DNA of 64,000 nucleotides from positions 62,001-126,000 of the forward strand of contig CAKNZJ010000122.1 in assembly GCA_932222125.1 (NCBI GenBank). Direction: 5' to 3'. Shown piece after piece: positions 8,049 through 15,957 of this stretch. The position numbers and the translations under genes are program-made. This DNA is from an uncultured Clostridia bacterium. GTDB taxonomy: Bacteria > Bacillota > Clostridia > Oscillospirales > Oscillospiraceae. Position 1 is the stretch's first letter. Each line of letters begins with the position of its first letter. A model generated the notes under the pieces. That model saw only the letters and a list, made by a program, of their open reading frames with translations. It had not been told where the DNA came from and did not search any database.

Positions 8049-9149
8049 CTAACCGTTGCTATACCGGGCTACCTTGGCCTGATGTTCCGCCAGGGTGCGG
8101 CTAAAGTCGTGCTGTTTATTCTCCGGGTTGAGAACATAGTAGTAGTAGTTGGTGCTCTCCGGATTCATGGCTGCATACAGCGAATTCATCCCGGGGTTAG
8201 CGATCGGACCGGCCGGCAGTCCTTGATACCGATAGGTGTTATACGGAGAATCCAGGGACTTGTCCGCCTCAGTAGGCACCCTGCCACCGTTGAGATACAC
8301 CAGAGTGGCGTCGATCTGTAGATAACCCGCCGTCTCCCTCCCCGGGTTGTTCAGCCGGTTGAAGATGACGGAGGAAATCTTGGCATAGTCTCCCCCATCC
8401 GTCTCCTTCTCAATCATGGAGGCGATGGTGACAATATCGTGGAGTGAGTAGGTGCTCTCCGAGGTAAATGTGTCAAGGTACTCCCCCATCTTATTTTCAA
8501 AATTAACCAGCATTTTGTTGAGGATATACTTGGGGTCCTCTCCCTTGAGGAAGATATAGGTGTCCGGGAACAGATACCCCTCCAGCCGGTGATAATCTCC
8601 CAAGGGCCTGTCCTTTAACCAGTCAAACGCATAATCCCAGTTGGCGGACATGTCCTGGAGGGCCTCCACCGTGCTTACCCCCTCCTCCTCAAGCAGTGCA
8701 AAGAGCTGGTCGATGGTATACCCCTCTGGAATGGTAACCTCCGCCTCCTGCCGTGTGGAGGAGGACCGGCTCATATTGACTACCAGGGCCCGGTAATCCA
8801 TCTCCGTGTTCAACTCATAGGTGCCGGGCGTAATCTTATCCCTTGCCTTGGAAAACCAGGAATACAGCCTGAACAGAAATTTATACTCGATCAGCCCTTC
8901 CCGCTCCAGTTCATTCACCACCTCGCTAAAATCCGCGTCCTTGTCCACAGTGATGATCACTGAACTATACTCTTTATTCAGACTTAGCAGATCACAGGCC
9001 CAGATCCAGCCCACTGTGGCTAAAATGGCCGACAGGCCGATGATGAATAGGACATACATGACGGGTCCAGACATCCAAGTCGGGCCCTTACGCCGCTGCC
9101 CACGCCTGGGCTGCTGCCCGCCGTTGCGGGATCGTCTCTCTTCTGCCAT
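8049..9149 (-). CDS. mltG: Endolytic murein transglycosylase MltG (YceG-like)
   Basis: This enzyme cleaves nascent glycan strands at the membrane and is thought to set glycan length. The 366-residue protein has a basic Gly/Arg-rich cytoplasmic tail, one transmembrane helix (about 27-52), a LysM-like region and the YceG catalytic domain. The presumed catalytic glutamate is in ASMIEKETD, and YRYQGLPAGPIANPG is the family signature. The start is ATG 9149 with AAAGGAG 8 bases upstream. It is probably its own transcription unit. Confidence 0.95.
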   Translation of the reverse strand: MAEERRSRNGGQQPRRGQRRKGPTWMSGPVMYVLFIIGLSAILATVGWIWACDLLSLNKEYSSVIITVDKDADFSEVVNELEREGLIEYKFLFRLYSWFSKARDKITPGTYELNTEMDYRALVVNMSRSSSTRQEAEVTIPEGYTIDQLFALLEEEGVSTVEALQDMSANWDYAFDWLKDRPLGDYHRLEGYLFPDTYIFLKGEDPKYILNKMLVNFENKMGEYLDTFTSESTYSLHDIVTIASMIEKETDGGDYAKISSVIFNRLNNPGRETAGYLQIDATLVYLNGGRVPTEADKSLDSPYNTYRYQGLPAGPIANPGMNSLYAAMNPESTNYYYYVLNPENKQHDFSRTLAEHQAKVARYSNG

Positions 9150-9331
9150 GTGTATTCACTCCTTTTGTACTTGGTGGAAGTTCTACCTAAAAGGACAGGA
9201 ACCCATTTCCCCCCAGCCACATAGTATGACGCAGAAACGGGAACAGGGGCCAGCTCCGGCGCCGCCGGACAGAAATGCGGCGTCTGAGCCGGTCCCTGTG
9301 GCCGGGAATTCAATAGTGAGGTGACAAAATC

Positions 9332-9520
9332 ATGTGTGGTAACAATGGTTTCGGCGGGGGTTGCTGGTGGATCATCATCCTGGTCCTCATTCTGTGCTGC
9401 TGCTGCGGCGGCGGTAACACCTTCGGCAACAACAGCTATGGCTGCAACAACGGCTGTGGCTGCAACAACGGCTGCGGCTGCAACAACGGCTGTGGCTGCA
9501 ATGACGGCTGCGGCTGCTAA
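9332..9520 (+). CDS. Small Cys/Gly/Asn-repeat membrane peptide
   Basis: A 62-residue peptide with 15 cysteines. Residues 12-21 (WWIIILVLIL) are a short hydrophobic segment followed by CCCC (22-25). Residues 38-61 are four hexapeptides of the type CNNGCG (last copy CNDGCG), ending in Cys62. GAGGTGA 8 bases upstream supports ATG 9332. Peptides of this style are sometimes called high-cysteine or chorion-like in clostridial annotations; their function is unknown to me. The regular Cys spacing would suit metal binding or disulfide/thiolate chemistry at the membrane. It is transcribed divergently from mltG. Confidence 0.75.
   Translation: MCGNNGFGGGCWWIIILVLILCCCCGGGNTFGNNSYGCNNGCGCNNGCGCNNGCGCNDGCGC
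9443..9514 (+). repeat. four 18-bp in-frame tandem repeats
   Basis: Units of TGCAACAACGGCTGTGGC type encode the CNNGCG hexapeptides. The copies differ only by T/C wobble bases and one N-to-D change, which suggests recent expansion or contraction. Confidence 0.85.
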
Positions 9521-9540
9521 GAGGCTCACAGGGAACATCG

Positions 9541-9570
9541 GGCGGGGGAGTTGTCTCCTCCGCCTATTTC
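9541..9570 (+). terminator. weak terminator after the Cys-repeat gene
   Basis: GGCGGGGGAG (9541-9550) pairs with CTCCTCCGCC (9555-9564), with one G-U pair and a TTGT loop. The tail TATTTC is poor in T, so efficiency is uncertain. Confidence 0.4.
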
Positions 9571-9603
9571 CCCCTGGCCGTGGGGACAGGCCCTAGGCCG
9601 GAG

Positions 9604-10140
9604 TCAGTCATGAAGAAGCATCTGTACGGGCAGGTCAAAGCCCTCTCTCGGCAAGCGCTCCACCAGGCGTTCCCGCGCACATACTGCCACGGTCAACCCG
9701 CCATACCGGGCCAGCCATCGGTCGTAATACCCTCCGCCGTGGCCCAACCGGTAACCGGCCCGGTCGCACAGCATATGGGGCACCAGCATTACCTGAATCT
9801 CCTCTGGAAATGCCCTTGGGCAGGAAATGTCCGGCTCTGGAATTCCATAGCGGCCGGCAGAAAGGTTATCCCAGCTAGTCAGCACCCTGGCCTCCATCCT
9901 GCCCCCTGAACAGCATACCGGCAACACCACTCGTTTCCCCGCCTCCATCAACCGCTGGAGCAGCCAGCGGGTATCAGGTTCCAGGCCCACCCCATAAAAG
10001 GCCATGACAACGGGCGCATCCATCACCTGTGGCAGTGTGAAAAACTGCTCCAGCAGGTGTGGTATCTCCATCTTAGGCAATGTAGCGGCATACCGTCGCA
10101 AGCGCTGCTTCTCCCCAGCAATATTCACAGACGGCAGCAT
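9604..10140 (-). CDS. 5-formyltetrahydrofolate cyclo-ligase
   Basis: Converts 5-formyl-THF to 5,10-methenyl-THF with ATP, returning stored folate to the one-carbon pool. The signature GHGGGYYDR (substrate and phosphate loop) is present near the C-terminus and PVVMAFYGVG near the middle. At 178 residues it is slightly short at the N-terminus but complete. It overlaps the preceding DJ-1 gene by 16 bp, indicating translational coupling. Functionally it links to the ZTP-controlled fhs at the start of the window. Confidence 0.92.
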   Translation of the reverse strand: MLPSVNIAGEKQRLRRYAATLPKMEIPHLLEQFFTLPQVMDAPVVMAFYGVGLEPDTRWLLQRLMEAGKRVVLPVCCSGGRMEARVLTSWDNLSAGRYGIPEPDISCPRAFPEEIQVMLVPHMLCDRAGYRLGHGGGYYDRWLARYGGLTVAVCARERLVERLPREGFDLPVQMLLHD

Positions 10141-10682
10141 AACGTCCCACGAACAGCGTCCGCCCTGCCGGCGCCCGCCAGGGCCTCCACCAGGGCCAGG
10201 CCAAAGTCAAAGGCCGCTCCCGGGCCATTCCCCGTGATCAGCCTGCCATGGATTACTACCGGCTGATTCATGATGGGGATCGCCCCTCCCCGGGACAATT
10301 CCCCCTCCATTCCGGGATAACACACCCCATGGGTACCTGGCCCCATCACGCCCGCACGGGCCAGCAGGGCAGGAGCGGCGCAGATGGCGGCCAGCCACAT
10401 AGTGGAGTCACTGCCCGCCTGCCTCACCAAGCCCATGGCAACCTGGTTCCCCTCGATGGCCGCCACGCCCCCCAGTCCGCCGGGGAGCACCACCATATCC
10501 CCTGGGGCCAAGGCCACTTCCTCCACCAATGCGTCGGCTTGAACCGTAATGGCATGCGCTCCCATTACTTCGCGCCCGCCGATACCGGCCAAAGTCACAG
10601 GGATATCCCCCCGGCGCAACACGTCGGCCGTCACAAGGGCCTCCGCTTCCTCAAAGCCGGGGCCCAGGAAAATATACACCAT
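10125..10682 (-). CDS. DJ-1/PfpI-family protein (YajL/ThiJ-like)
   Basis: A single-domain class I glutamine-amidotransferase-like fold of 185 residues. The nucleophile elbow is AAICAAPALLA with the conserved cysteine, preceded by MVVLPGGLGG and with the acidic partner in GFEEAEALV. Relatives act as deglycases, chaperones or redox sensors; the exact role here is not deducible. The start is ATG 10682, with GAAAGGGGGG upstream. It sits in the tmk to cyclo-ligase run of minus-strand genes, 18 bp after tmk. Confidence 0.9.
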   Translation of the reverse strand: MVYIFLGPGFEEAEALVTADVLRRGDIPVTLAGIGGREVMGAHAITVQADALVEEVALAPGDMVVLPGGLGGVAAIEGNQVAMGLVRQAGSDSTMWLAAICAAPALLARAGVMGPGTHGVCYPGMEGELSRGGAIPIMNQPVVIHGRLITGNGPGAAFDFGLALVEALAGAGRADAVRGTLCCRL

Positions 10683-10700
10683 GGAGCCGCCCCCCTTTCA

Positions 10701-11363
10701 CTACAGATTAAAATATGCCATAACATCCTTATGAATGTCTTGCTTGGAACGTAAAGAACCCTTCGGCGTAGCACAGTCCACCCGCCGCCACCCATAAAAG
10801 GCGGCGGCCTGGGCAGCGGCCTCCCGGCAGGCGGTCAGGTACGCTATGTCCGTCTCATGGATATCCGCCTTAGCATGGGTGGCCCGCTCTCTTTGCAGAA
10901 TGTTTTGGACCACCAAGTCTATGGGCGTGTCCAGCCAAATCACCACCGCAGGTCTTGGCAGACCCAGCCGGCTGTACTCAAAGTCCTCCAGCCACCGGAA
11001 AAACGGCTCCCGCTCTGCCGGAGACATCTTGGCTGACTGGTGGACAGCATTGGACGTGGTATACCGGTCCAGCACCACCAACCCTCCAGATTCATAGTAG
11101 CCACCCCAGTGCTTTTTATACCCGGCGTAGCGGTCCACCGCATAAAAGGAAGATGCCGCAAAGGGATTCACATCGAAGGGCCTTGCTCCAAACCGGCCGT
11201 CCAAATACATCCGCACCAAAGCGGAGGACTCCTCGTTGTATTGAGGATAGACACAGGTGTCAAATGCCTGTCCAGCCGCCTCCAGCGCTTGGCAGGCCAT
11301 CTGGAATTGGGTAGACTTACCTGAGCCATCCGTCCCCTCAAATACGACCAATTTCCCTGCCAT
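10701..11363 (-). CDS. tmk: Thymidylate kinase-like protein
   Basis: Phosphorylates dTMP to dTDP with ATP. The 220-residue P-loop kinase has the Walker A loop EGTDGSGKST, the DRY-type motif VLDRYTTSN and a lid region (LQRERATHAKADIHE). It is closer to the clostridial dTMP-kinase-like subgroup (YPQYNEESS, AVDRYAGYKKHWG) than to the E. coli type, so another deoxynucleoside monophosphate is conceivable. The start is ATG 11363, two bases after the stop of the upstream gene. AGGGAGAGG lies just upstream of it. Confidence 0.88.
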   Translation of the reverse strand: MAGKLVVFEGTDGSGKSTQFQMACQALEAAGQAFDTCVYPQYNEESSALVRMYLDGRFGARPFDVNPFAASSFYAVDRYAGYKKHWGGYYESGGLVVLDRYTTSNAVHQSAKMSPAEREPFFRWLEDFEYSRLGLPRPAVVIWLDTPIDLVVQNILQRERATHAKADIHETDIAYLTACREAAAQAAAFYGWRRVDCATPKGSLRSKQDIHKDVMAYFNL

Positions 11364-11365
11364 GG

Positions 11366-12088
11366 TCACCTCTCCCTCAATCGGGCCCCCACTGCCTGGG
11401 TCAAAATCAGGGGCAGCTTGGCCATCCGTCCAATTCTGGATGGCTCCCGGCACAACCGGTAAAACCATTCTAGGCCCAACCGCTGAAACGCCTGAGGCGC
11501 CCGCTTGGCTTTCCCCGCAAATACGTCCAGCGCTCCGCCCAGCCCAACTAGCAGCCCGGCCCCGGTGGCCTGTCCATTGGCGGCGATCCACTTCTCCTGC
11601 TTGGGCGCTCCCAAACAGACGAACACCACATCCGCCCCCGCTGCCCGAATCGCCTCGGCCACCGGGCCATCCTCTCGGAAATAGCCGTCCCGCGCACCAC
11701 AGATCATCAGGCCAGGATAGCGGGCGGTCAACCGGTCTGCCGCCAACTCTGCCACTCCGGGCTTCGCCCCAAGTAAAAACAGTCGGCGGCCTGTCCCTGC
11801 CAGCCGCTCCATCAGGGCAGCCGCAAAGTCCACCCCCGGCACGCGTTCTTTCAAGGGACGGCCTAAGATTTTGGCAGAGCAGATGACCCCCACCCCATCC
11901 GGAATGACCAGATCAGCCTGGGCCAGCACCTGAGCAAATTGGGCATCCCGGCCAGCCTGCTGAACCAGTTCCGCATTTGGAGTGACCACCAGATGAGGCC
12001 CCTCCCGGTCCAGCAGGGCAACCGCCCGGTCCACCGCCTCTTCCAAGGTCACATTGTCAAAGGCCACGCCTAATACATCGGTGCGCAT
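11366..12088 (-). CDS. WecG/TagA/CpsF-family glycosyltransferase
   Basis: Members transfer N-acetylmannosamine (or ManNAcA) to GlcNAc-PP-undecaprenol to form the linkage unit of wall teichoic acid or similar polymers. The 240-residue protein shows TPNAELVQQAG (catalytic Asp/Asn region), IPDGVGVICSAK, FLLGAKPGV, and VCLGAPKQEKWI with a C-terminal membrane-binding tail. The start is ATG 12088, with GGAAGGAG 8 bases upstream. It is the first gene of the minus-strand run tagA-like, tmk, DJ-1, cyclo-ligase. No other teichoic-acid gene is in the window, so the polymer is unknown. Confidence 0.9.
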   Translation of the reverse strand: MRTDVLGVAFDNVTLEEAVDRAVALLDREGPHLVVTPNAELVQQAGRDAQFAQVLAQADLVIPDGVGVICSAKILGRPLKERVPGVDFAAALMERLAGTGRRLFLLGAKPGVAELAADRLTARYPGLMICGARDGYFREDGPVAEAIRAAGADVVFVCLGAPKQEKWIAANGQATGAGLLVGLGGALDVFAGKAKRAPQAFQRLGLEWFYRLCREPSRIGRMAKLPLILTQAVGARLRER

Positions 12089-12299
12089 GGCAGCCGCTCC
12101 TTCCATCGTAAAACGTCCAGACAAATCAGATGTTAAGTTGAGTGGGATAATTATACCACAGGCTGCCTCAAAAGTCCATCCCAAAGGAAGAAGACCCCCT
12201 TCCCCTGTGATACTGCAGGGTTTCAGCTGCATCCATTTCCCCAAATTGAACTAAAAATATGGGACTATTGATTGTAGGATAGGAGGAATTGTGATATAA

Positions 12300-12491
12300 T
12301 GCAGCAAATCGGGATTTGATGACGAACCGGCATCTGTTGCCCTGATGGACCAGTATATTATGGAGCACGGCTATCAAAACGACATTACAAATTCCCGATT
12401 GCACCACGAAATCTACTTGTCTGACCCTCGCAAGTCGGCCCCGGAAAAACAAAGAACAGTGATTCGGCACCCCATTAAAAAGGGTGGTTGA
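12300..12491 (+). pseudogene. 3' remnant of a GyrI-like small-molecule-binding protein gene
   Basis: An open frame after the stop at 12297 reads ...FDDEPASVALMDQYIMEHGY... and ends in LSDPRKSAPEKQRTVIRHP before TGA 12489-12491. That C-terminus is typical of GyrI-like/AraC effector-binding domain proteins, which are about 150-200 residues long. Only the last 60 or so residues are here, with no start codon at the frame's 5' end, no ribosome site and no upstream homologous sequence. It looks like a decayed gene end left by a deletion. Confidence 0.7.
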
Positions 12492-12554
12492 TCAGTGCGC
12501 CCCCTTCCCCCGTATTCCAAACCGGAAGCGGACACGAAAAGTCCCCGGCCTCTC

Positions 12555-12583
12555 TTGACATTTTTAGTGAAAAGGGATATACT
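12555..12583 (+). promoter_or_regulatory. strong sigma-A promoter for the ABC importer
   Basis: A consensus TTGACA (12555-12560) and TATACT (12578-12583) are spaced exactly 17 bp, about 100 bp before the binding-protein start. Confidence 0.85.
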
Positions 12584-12612
12584 GGCAAACATGGGCCAAC
12601 TGGCTCATCTTC

Positions 12613-12641
12613 CTTTGCGTCGGCACTTTACCGGCGCAAAG
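12613..12641 (+). promoter_or_regulatory. leader hairpin before the binding-protein gene
   Basis: CTTTGCGTCGG pairs with CCGGCGCAAAG over a 7-base loop (11 bp, one G-U pair). A smaller hairpin, TGGGCC-AACT-GGCTCA, lies just upstream. There is no T-tract and no T-box core, so this may stabilise the mRNA rather than terminate it. Confidence 0.5.
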
Positions 12642-12682
12642 TAGTAAAGCCGCAGCCGTTGATTAAATTGGAGGAAATTGAA

Positions 12683-13708
12683 ATGAAAGCATCTGCTAAA
12701 CTGATGGCACTGCTGATGGCACTGGCCATGGTATTCTCTTTGGCCGCCTGTACCAACAGCGCCGGGAAAGAGTCCGGCTCCGCTGAGAGCCCATCCGCTG
12801 ACAGCTCATCCACCCCCGGTGAGACCTATCTGGTGGGCATTGTTCAGCACGCGCCCCACGACGCCCTAGATGCCGCCACCAGGGGTTTCAAAGACGCCCT
12901 CACTGAAGAATTGGGCAGCGCCGTCTCCTTTAAGGAGGGCAATGCCAGCAATGAGAGCTCCAATAATTCCATTATCGTAGGCGGCTTCCTCTCCGAGGGG
13001 GTGGATCTGATCCTGGCCAATGCCACCGACTCCCTCACTGCCGCAGCCTCCGCCACCAGTGAGATTCCTATTCTGGGCACCTCCATCACCAACTACGGCG
13101 TGGCCCTGAATCTTGGCACCACCGAGGACAAGGTGCTGGGAGGCAACATTTCCGGCACCTCTGACCTGGCCCCCTTAGATCAACAGGCCGCCATGATTCA
13201 GGAACTGTTCCCTGATGCAAAAAATATTGGTCTGCTCTACTGTTCCGCCGAAGCCAACTCCATCTTCCAGGTGGAGGCAGTGAAAGGCTATCTCACTGAT
13301 ATGGGCTACACCTGCGCCCAGTATGCCTTTACCGACGTGAACGACCTGCCCTCCGTCACCCAAACCGCCGCTGACAACAGCGATGTCATCTACATCCCCA
13401 CCGACAACACTGCGGCCAATAACACCGAGGCCATCGCCAATGTAGTTCTCCCCGCCAAGGTGCCCGTGGTGGCCGGAGAAGCCGGCATCGTTAAGGGTTG
13501 CGGCGTGGCCACCTTGTCCATCAGCTACTATGAGCTGGGCCAGATCACCGGCCGCATGGCCGCTCAGATCCTCACCGGACAGGCCAAGGTATCCGATCTA
13601 GCCATTGCCTATGACACCACCTTGGACAAGCTGTATAACGCGGCCAACTGCGAGGCGCTTGGTATTGCCGTCCCTGAAGGCTATCAGCCCATCGAAGAGG
13701 TTCAGTGA
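12683..13708 (+). CDS. ABC importer substrate-binding lipoprotein (TrpX-like)
   Basis: Signal peptide with lipobox: basic start MKASAKL, hydrophobic core, then LAAC with the lipidated cysteine at about residue 22, followed by a Ser-rich linker. The mature part is the two-lobed ABC_sub_bind fold (GIVQHAPHDA, IGLLYCSAEANS, PVVAGEAGIVKG). ATG 12683 follows GGAGG by 8 bases; 341 residues. Relatives paired with this type of permease and ATPase are often called TrpXYZ because T-boxes suggest tryptophan in streptococci. No T-box is visible here, so the substrate is open. Confidence 0.9.
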   Translation: MKASAKLMALLMALAMVFSLAACTNSAGKESGSAESPSADSSSTPGETYLVGIVQHAPHDALDAATRGFKDALTEELGSAVSFKEGNASNESSNNSIIVGGFLSEGVDLILANATDSLTAAASATSEIPILGTSITNYGVALNLGTTEDKVLGGNISGTSDLAPLDQQAAMIQELFPDAKNIGLLYCSAEANSIFQVEAVKGYLTDMGYTCAQYAFTDVNDLPSVTQTAADNSDVIYIPTDNTAANNTEAIANVVLPAKVPVVAGEAGIVKGCGVATLSISYYELGQITGRMAAQILTGQAKVSDLAIAYDTTLDKLYNAANCEALGIAVPEGYQPIEEVQ

Positions 13709-13721
13709 CAAAACTCTAATA

Positions 13722-13761
13722 AAAACAGCGGGAATGGGGCTTCCATTTCCCGCTGTTTTTT
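13722..13761 (+). terminator. terminator between binding protein and permease
   Basis: CAGCGGGAATGG pairs with CCATTTCCCGCTG (one bulge) and is followed by TTTTTT. Placed inside the transporter operon, it probably lets the binding protein be made in excess over the membrane components. Confidence 0.85.
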
Positions 13762-13803
13762 GCTATACTGTGTCAAAGCATCAATTACCGTGGAGGGATA
13801 CAC

Positions 13804-14754
13804 ATGGATTTCCTGTTTTCCTTTTTCAACTCCATACCCAACGCTTTCGGCCAGGGCCTCATCTGGGGCATCATGGCTATTGGGGTGTACATCACCTACA
13901 AGATTCTAGACGTGGCAGACCTGACAGTAGACGGTTCCCTGGCCACCGGCGGCGCAGTGTGCGCCCTGCTCATCAGTATGGGTTGGAATCCCTGGCTGGC
14001 GGTGCTCATAGCGATTCTGTCCGGTATGCTGGCCGGCCTGGTCACTGGTGTTCTACACACCACCTGCGGCATTCCAGCTATCCTGGCAGGCATCCTTACC
14101 CAACTTGCCCTATACTCTATCAATCTGCGCATTATGGCCATCGGGGATCTGGCGGTCAAGACCAAAGCTACCCTGGCGGTCAGCGTAGACCGTAGCTCCC
14201 TGTTGGTGTCCTCCCGCTACATCCGGGACATGGCGTGGAACAACCCTCTTCTGGTTTTAGCACTCTTTGTTGTTGTGGTCGTCGCCCTGCTGTATTGGTT
14301 CTTCGGCACTGAACTTGGGTCCTCCCTCCGGGCCACCGGCGTCAACAGCGCCATGGCCCGGGCCCAAGGCATCAACACCGGGCGGAACAAGGTGCTTGGC
14401 CTGGTAGTATCCAACGGGCTAGTCGCCCTGGCCGGCGCTCTGCTGTCCCAGTATCAAGGCAGTGCCACCATCGACATGGGCCGGGGCGCCATTGTCATTG
14501 GTCTGGCCGCCGTCATCATCGGGGAAGTGCTGCTGGATAGAATCTTCCGTAATTTCGCCCTCAAACTGTTTGCTGCTGTCATGGGCGCCACTATCTACTA
14601 CCTAGTGATTACCCTGGTCCTCCGCCTAGGCCTGGAGTCCACTGACCTGAAGCTGCTCACCGCATTGGTGGTGGCAGTCTTCCTCACCATCCCTCACTGG
14701 AAGGGAAAATATTTTGCCAAGTCCGCTAAAATGGGAGGGAGCTCCAATGCTTGA
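13804..14754 (+). CDS. ABC importer permease (TrpY-like, BPD_transp_2 family)
   Basis: An integral membrane protein of 316 residues with about 8-9 hydrophobic helices. It carries the family blocks GVYITYKILDVADLTVDGSLATGG near the N-terminus (read here in part) and RATGVNSAMARAQGI as the EAA-like coupling loop to the ATPase. GTGGAGGG sits 7 bases before ATG 13804. It overlaps the ATPase gene by 8 bp. It forms the import channel for the substrate delivered by the lipoprotein encoded upstream. Confidence 0.92.
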   Translation: MDFLFSFFNSIPNAFGQGLIWGIMAIGVYITYKILDVADLTVDGSLATGGAVCALLISMGWNPWLAVLIAILSGMLAGLVTGVLHTTCGIPAILAGILTQLALYSINLRIMAIGDLAVKTKATLAVSVDRSSLLVSSRYIRDMAWNNPLLVLALFVVVVVALLYWFFGTELGSSLRATGVNSAMARAQGINTGRNKVLGLVVSNGLVALAGALLSQYQGSATIDMGRGAIVIGLAAVIIGEVLLDRIFRNFALKLFAAVMGATIYYLVITLVLRLGLESTDLKLLTALVVAVFLTIPHWKGKYFAKSAKMGGSSNA

Positions 14755-15541
14755 CATCAAACAGGTCTACAAAACCTTTAACCCTGGCACTGTCAACGAG
14801 AAGACCGCCCTGAAAGGAGTGTCCCTCCACCTGAATGACGGCGACTTCGTCACCGTCATCGGGGGCAATGGGGCGGGTAAATCCACCCTGCTCAATGCGG
14901 TAGCCGGAGTTTGGCCGGTGGACCAGGGCTCCATCTCCATTGACGGCGCCGATGTCACACGTCTGCCGGAGCACAAACGCGCTGGGTATGTTGGCCGGGT
15001 CTTTCAGGACCCCATGATGGGCACTGCCGCCACCATGCAGATCGACGAAAATCTGGCCCTGGCCGCCCGCCGGGGAAAGCATCGCACCCTTCGCCCAGGC
15101 ATTACCCGGGGTGAGCGAGACAGCTACCAGGATCTGTTGAAAATTTTGGACTTGGGCCTAGAGAACCGGCTCACCTCCAAAGTGGGCCTGCTGTCCGGCG
15201 GACAGCGTCAGGCCCTCACCTTGTTGATGGCCACCCTTCAACGGCCGCAGCTGCTTTTGCTAGATGAGCACACCGCCGCCCTGGACCCCAAAACCGCCGC
15301 CAAGGTTCTGGAGGCAACCGAACGTATTGTGGCCCGTGACAGGCTCACAACCTTGATGATTACCCACAATATGCGGGATGCCATTGTCCACGGAAACCGG
15401 CTTATCATGATGTATGAAGGCAATATTGCCTTGGATATCTCCGGGGAGGACAAGGCAAAACTCACCGTGGAGGAACTGCTGGCCAAATTTGGCCAGGTTA
15501 CCGGCTCCGATGAGGCGGACGACACGCTGCTATTAGGATAA
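14747..15541 (+). CDS. ABC importer ATPase (TrpZ-like)
   Basis: The nucleotide-binding subunit has Walker A GGNGAGKST, Q-loop VFQDPMMGTAA, signature LLSGGQRQALTLL, Walker B LLLLDEHTAAL and H-loop MITHN. The start is ATG 14747 (264 residues), overlapping the permease stop. GGGAGGGAG precedes it. The operon ends at a GC-rich hairpin 4 bp after the stop codon. Confidence 0.94.
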   Translation: MLDIKQVYKTFNPGTVNEKTALKGVSLHLNDGDFVTVIGGNGAGKSTLLNAVAGVWPVDQGSISIDGADVTRLPEHKRAGYVGRVFQDPMMGTAATMQIDENLALAARRGKHRTLRPGITRGERDSYQDLLKILDLGLENRLTSKVGLLSGGQRQALTLLMATLQRPQLLLLDEHTAALDPKTAAKVLEATERIVARDRLTTLMITHNMRDAIVHGNRLIMMYEGNIALDISGEDKAKLTVEELLAKFGQVTGSDEADDTLLLG

Positions 15542-15544
15542 CAC

Positions 15545-15580
15545 AACAGGCCCGGCCCCCGATCAGGGGCCGGGCCTGTT
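15545..15580 (+). terminator. GC-rich terminator-like hairpin
   Basis: AACAGGCCCGGCCCC (15545-15559) pairs perfectly with 15566-15580. There is no T-run after the stem, so termination may be partial. Confidence 0.6.
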
Positions 15581-15629
15581 CCATGCCTGTCTATTTTGAT
15601 TGACACAAGCCTGCCTAAACCGCCAACAG

Positions 15630-15692
15630 TATTGTCCGTTGACCTCCATTCCACCACAGCATAGGAATAATCGGTGGAGAAAATGGACAATA
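15630..15692. repeat. 63-bp imperfect inverted repeat
   Basis: TATTGTCC (15630-15637) and GGACAATA (15685-15692) bracket a second nested pair, CCACC with GGTGG. It lies in the 15581-15957 gap, which otherwise holds only the psuK promoter and no convincing gene. It could be an operator, an mRNA structure, or the remnant of a small mobile repeat. Confidence 0.5.
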
Positions 15693-15877
15693 TTTAAAAA
15701 TATCCTCTTCCATATGCGGCGGCTGGCTGGAGCCACCCTCTCCCTCCAGACCCAGATCCGATGGACCCGGTTCCCAGAACTGCCCCCTCAGCCCCACTCA
15801 TCTGTTTCCGGCACCGCCTCCATTTTTAAAAGGCAAAATATGATGGTGAAAAACATAAAAAATTTTGTCGTTTTCTC

Positions 15878-15906
15878 TTGACCATTTTACCGAGGGGGCA
15901 TAAAAT
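15878..15906 (+). promoter_or_regulatory. promoter of psuK-psuG
   Basis: TTGACC (15878-15883) and TAAAAT (15901-15906) are 17 bp apart, about 50 bp before psuK. Confidence 0.7.
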
Positions 15907-15957
15907 AAGCAATGGATTAGTTTCTAATGATTTATTTAGGCAGGGGGGGCGGAACCC

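Noticed and set aside
9443..9514. Short tandem repeats as a possible CRISPR array
   Set aside because: Units are contiguous 18-mers without spacers and encode in-frame hexapeptides.
10701..11363. Guanylate or cytidylate kinase for the P-loop kinase gene
   Set aside because: The DRY-type motif, lid region and overall layout fit thymidylate-kinase-like enzymes; GMP- and CMP-kinase signatures are absent.
12584..12682. T-box or tryptophan leader before the TrpX-like gene
   Set aside because: No T-box core sequence (AGGGTGGNACCGCG-type) and no specifier loop; only two simple hairpins are visible.
15600..15881. 93-codon plus-strand frame before psuK
   Set aside because: No ribosome site, low-complexity translation, and it spans the inverted repeat and the psuK -35 box.
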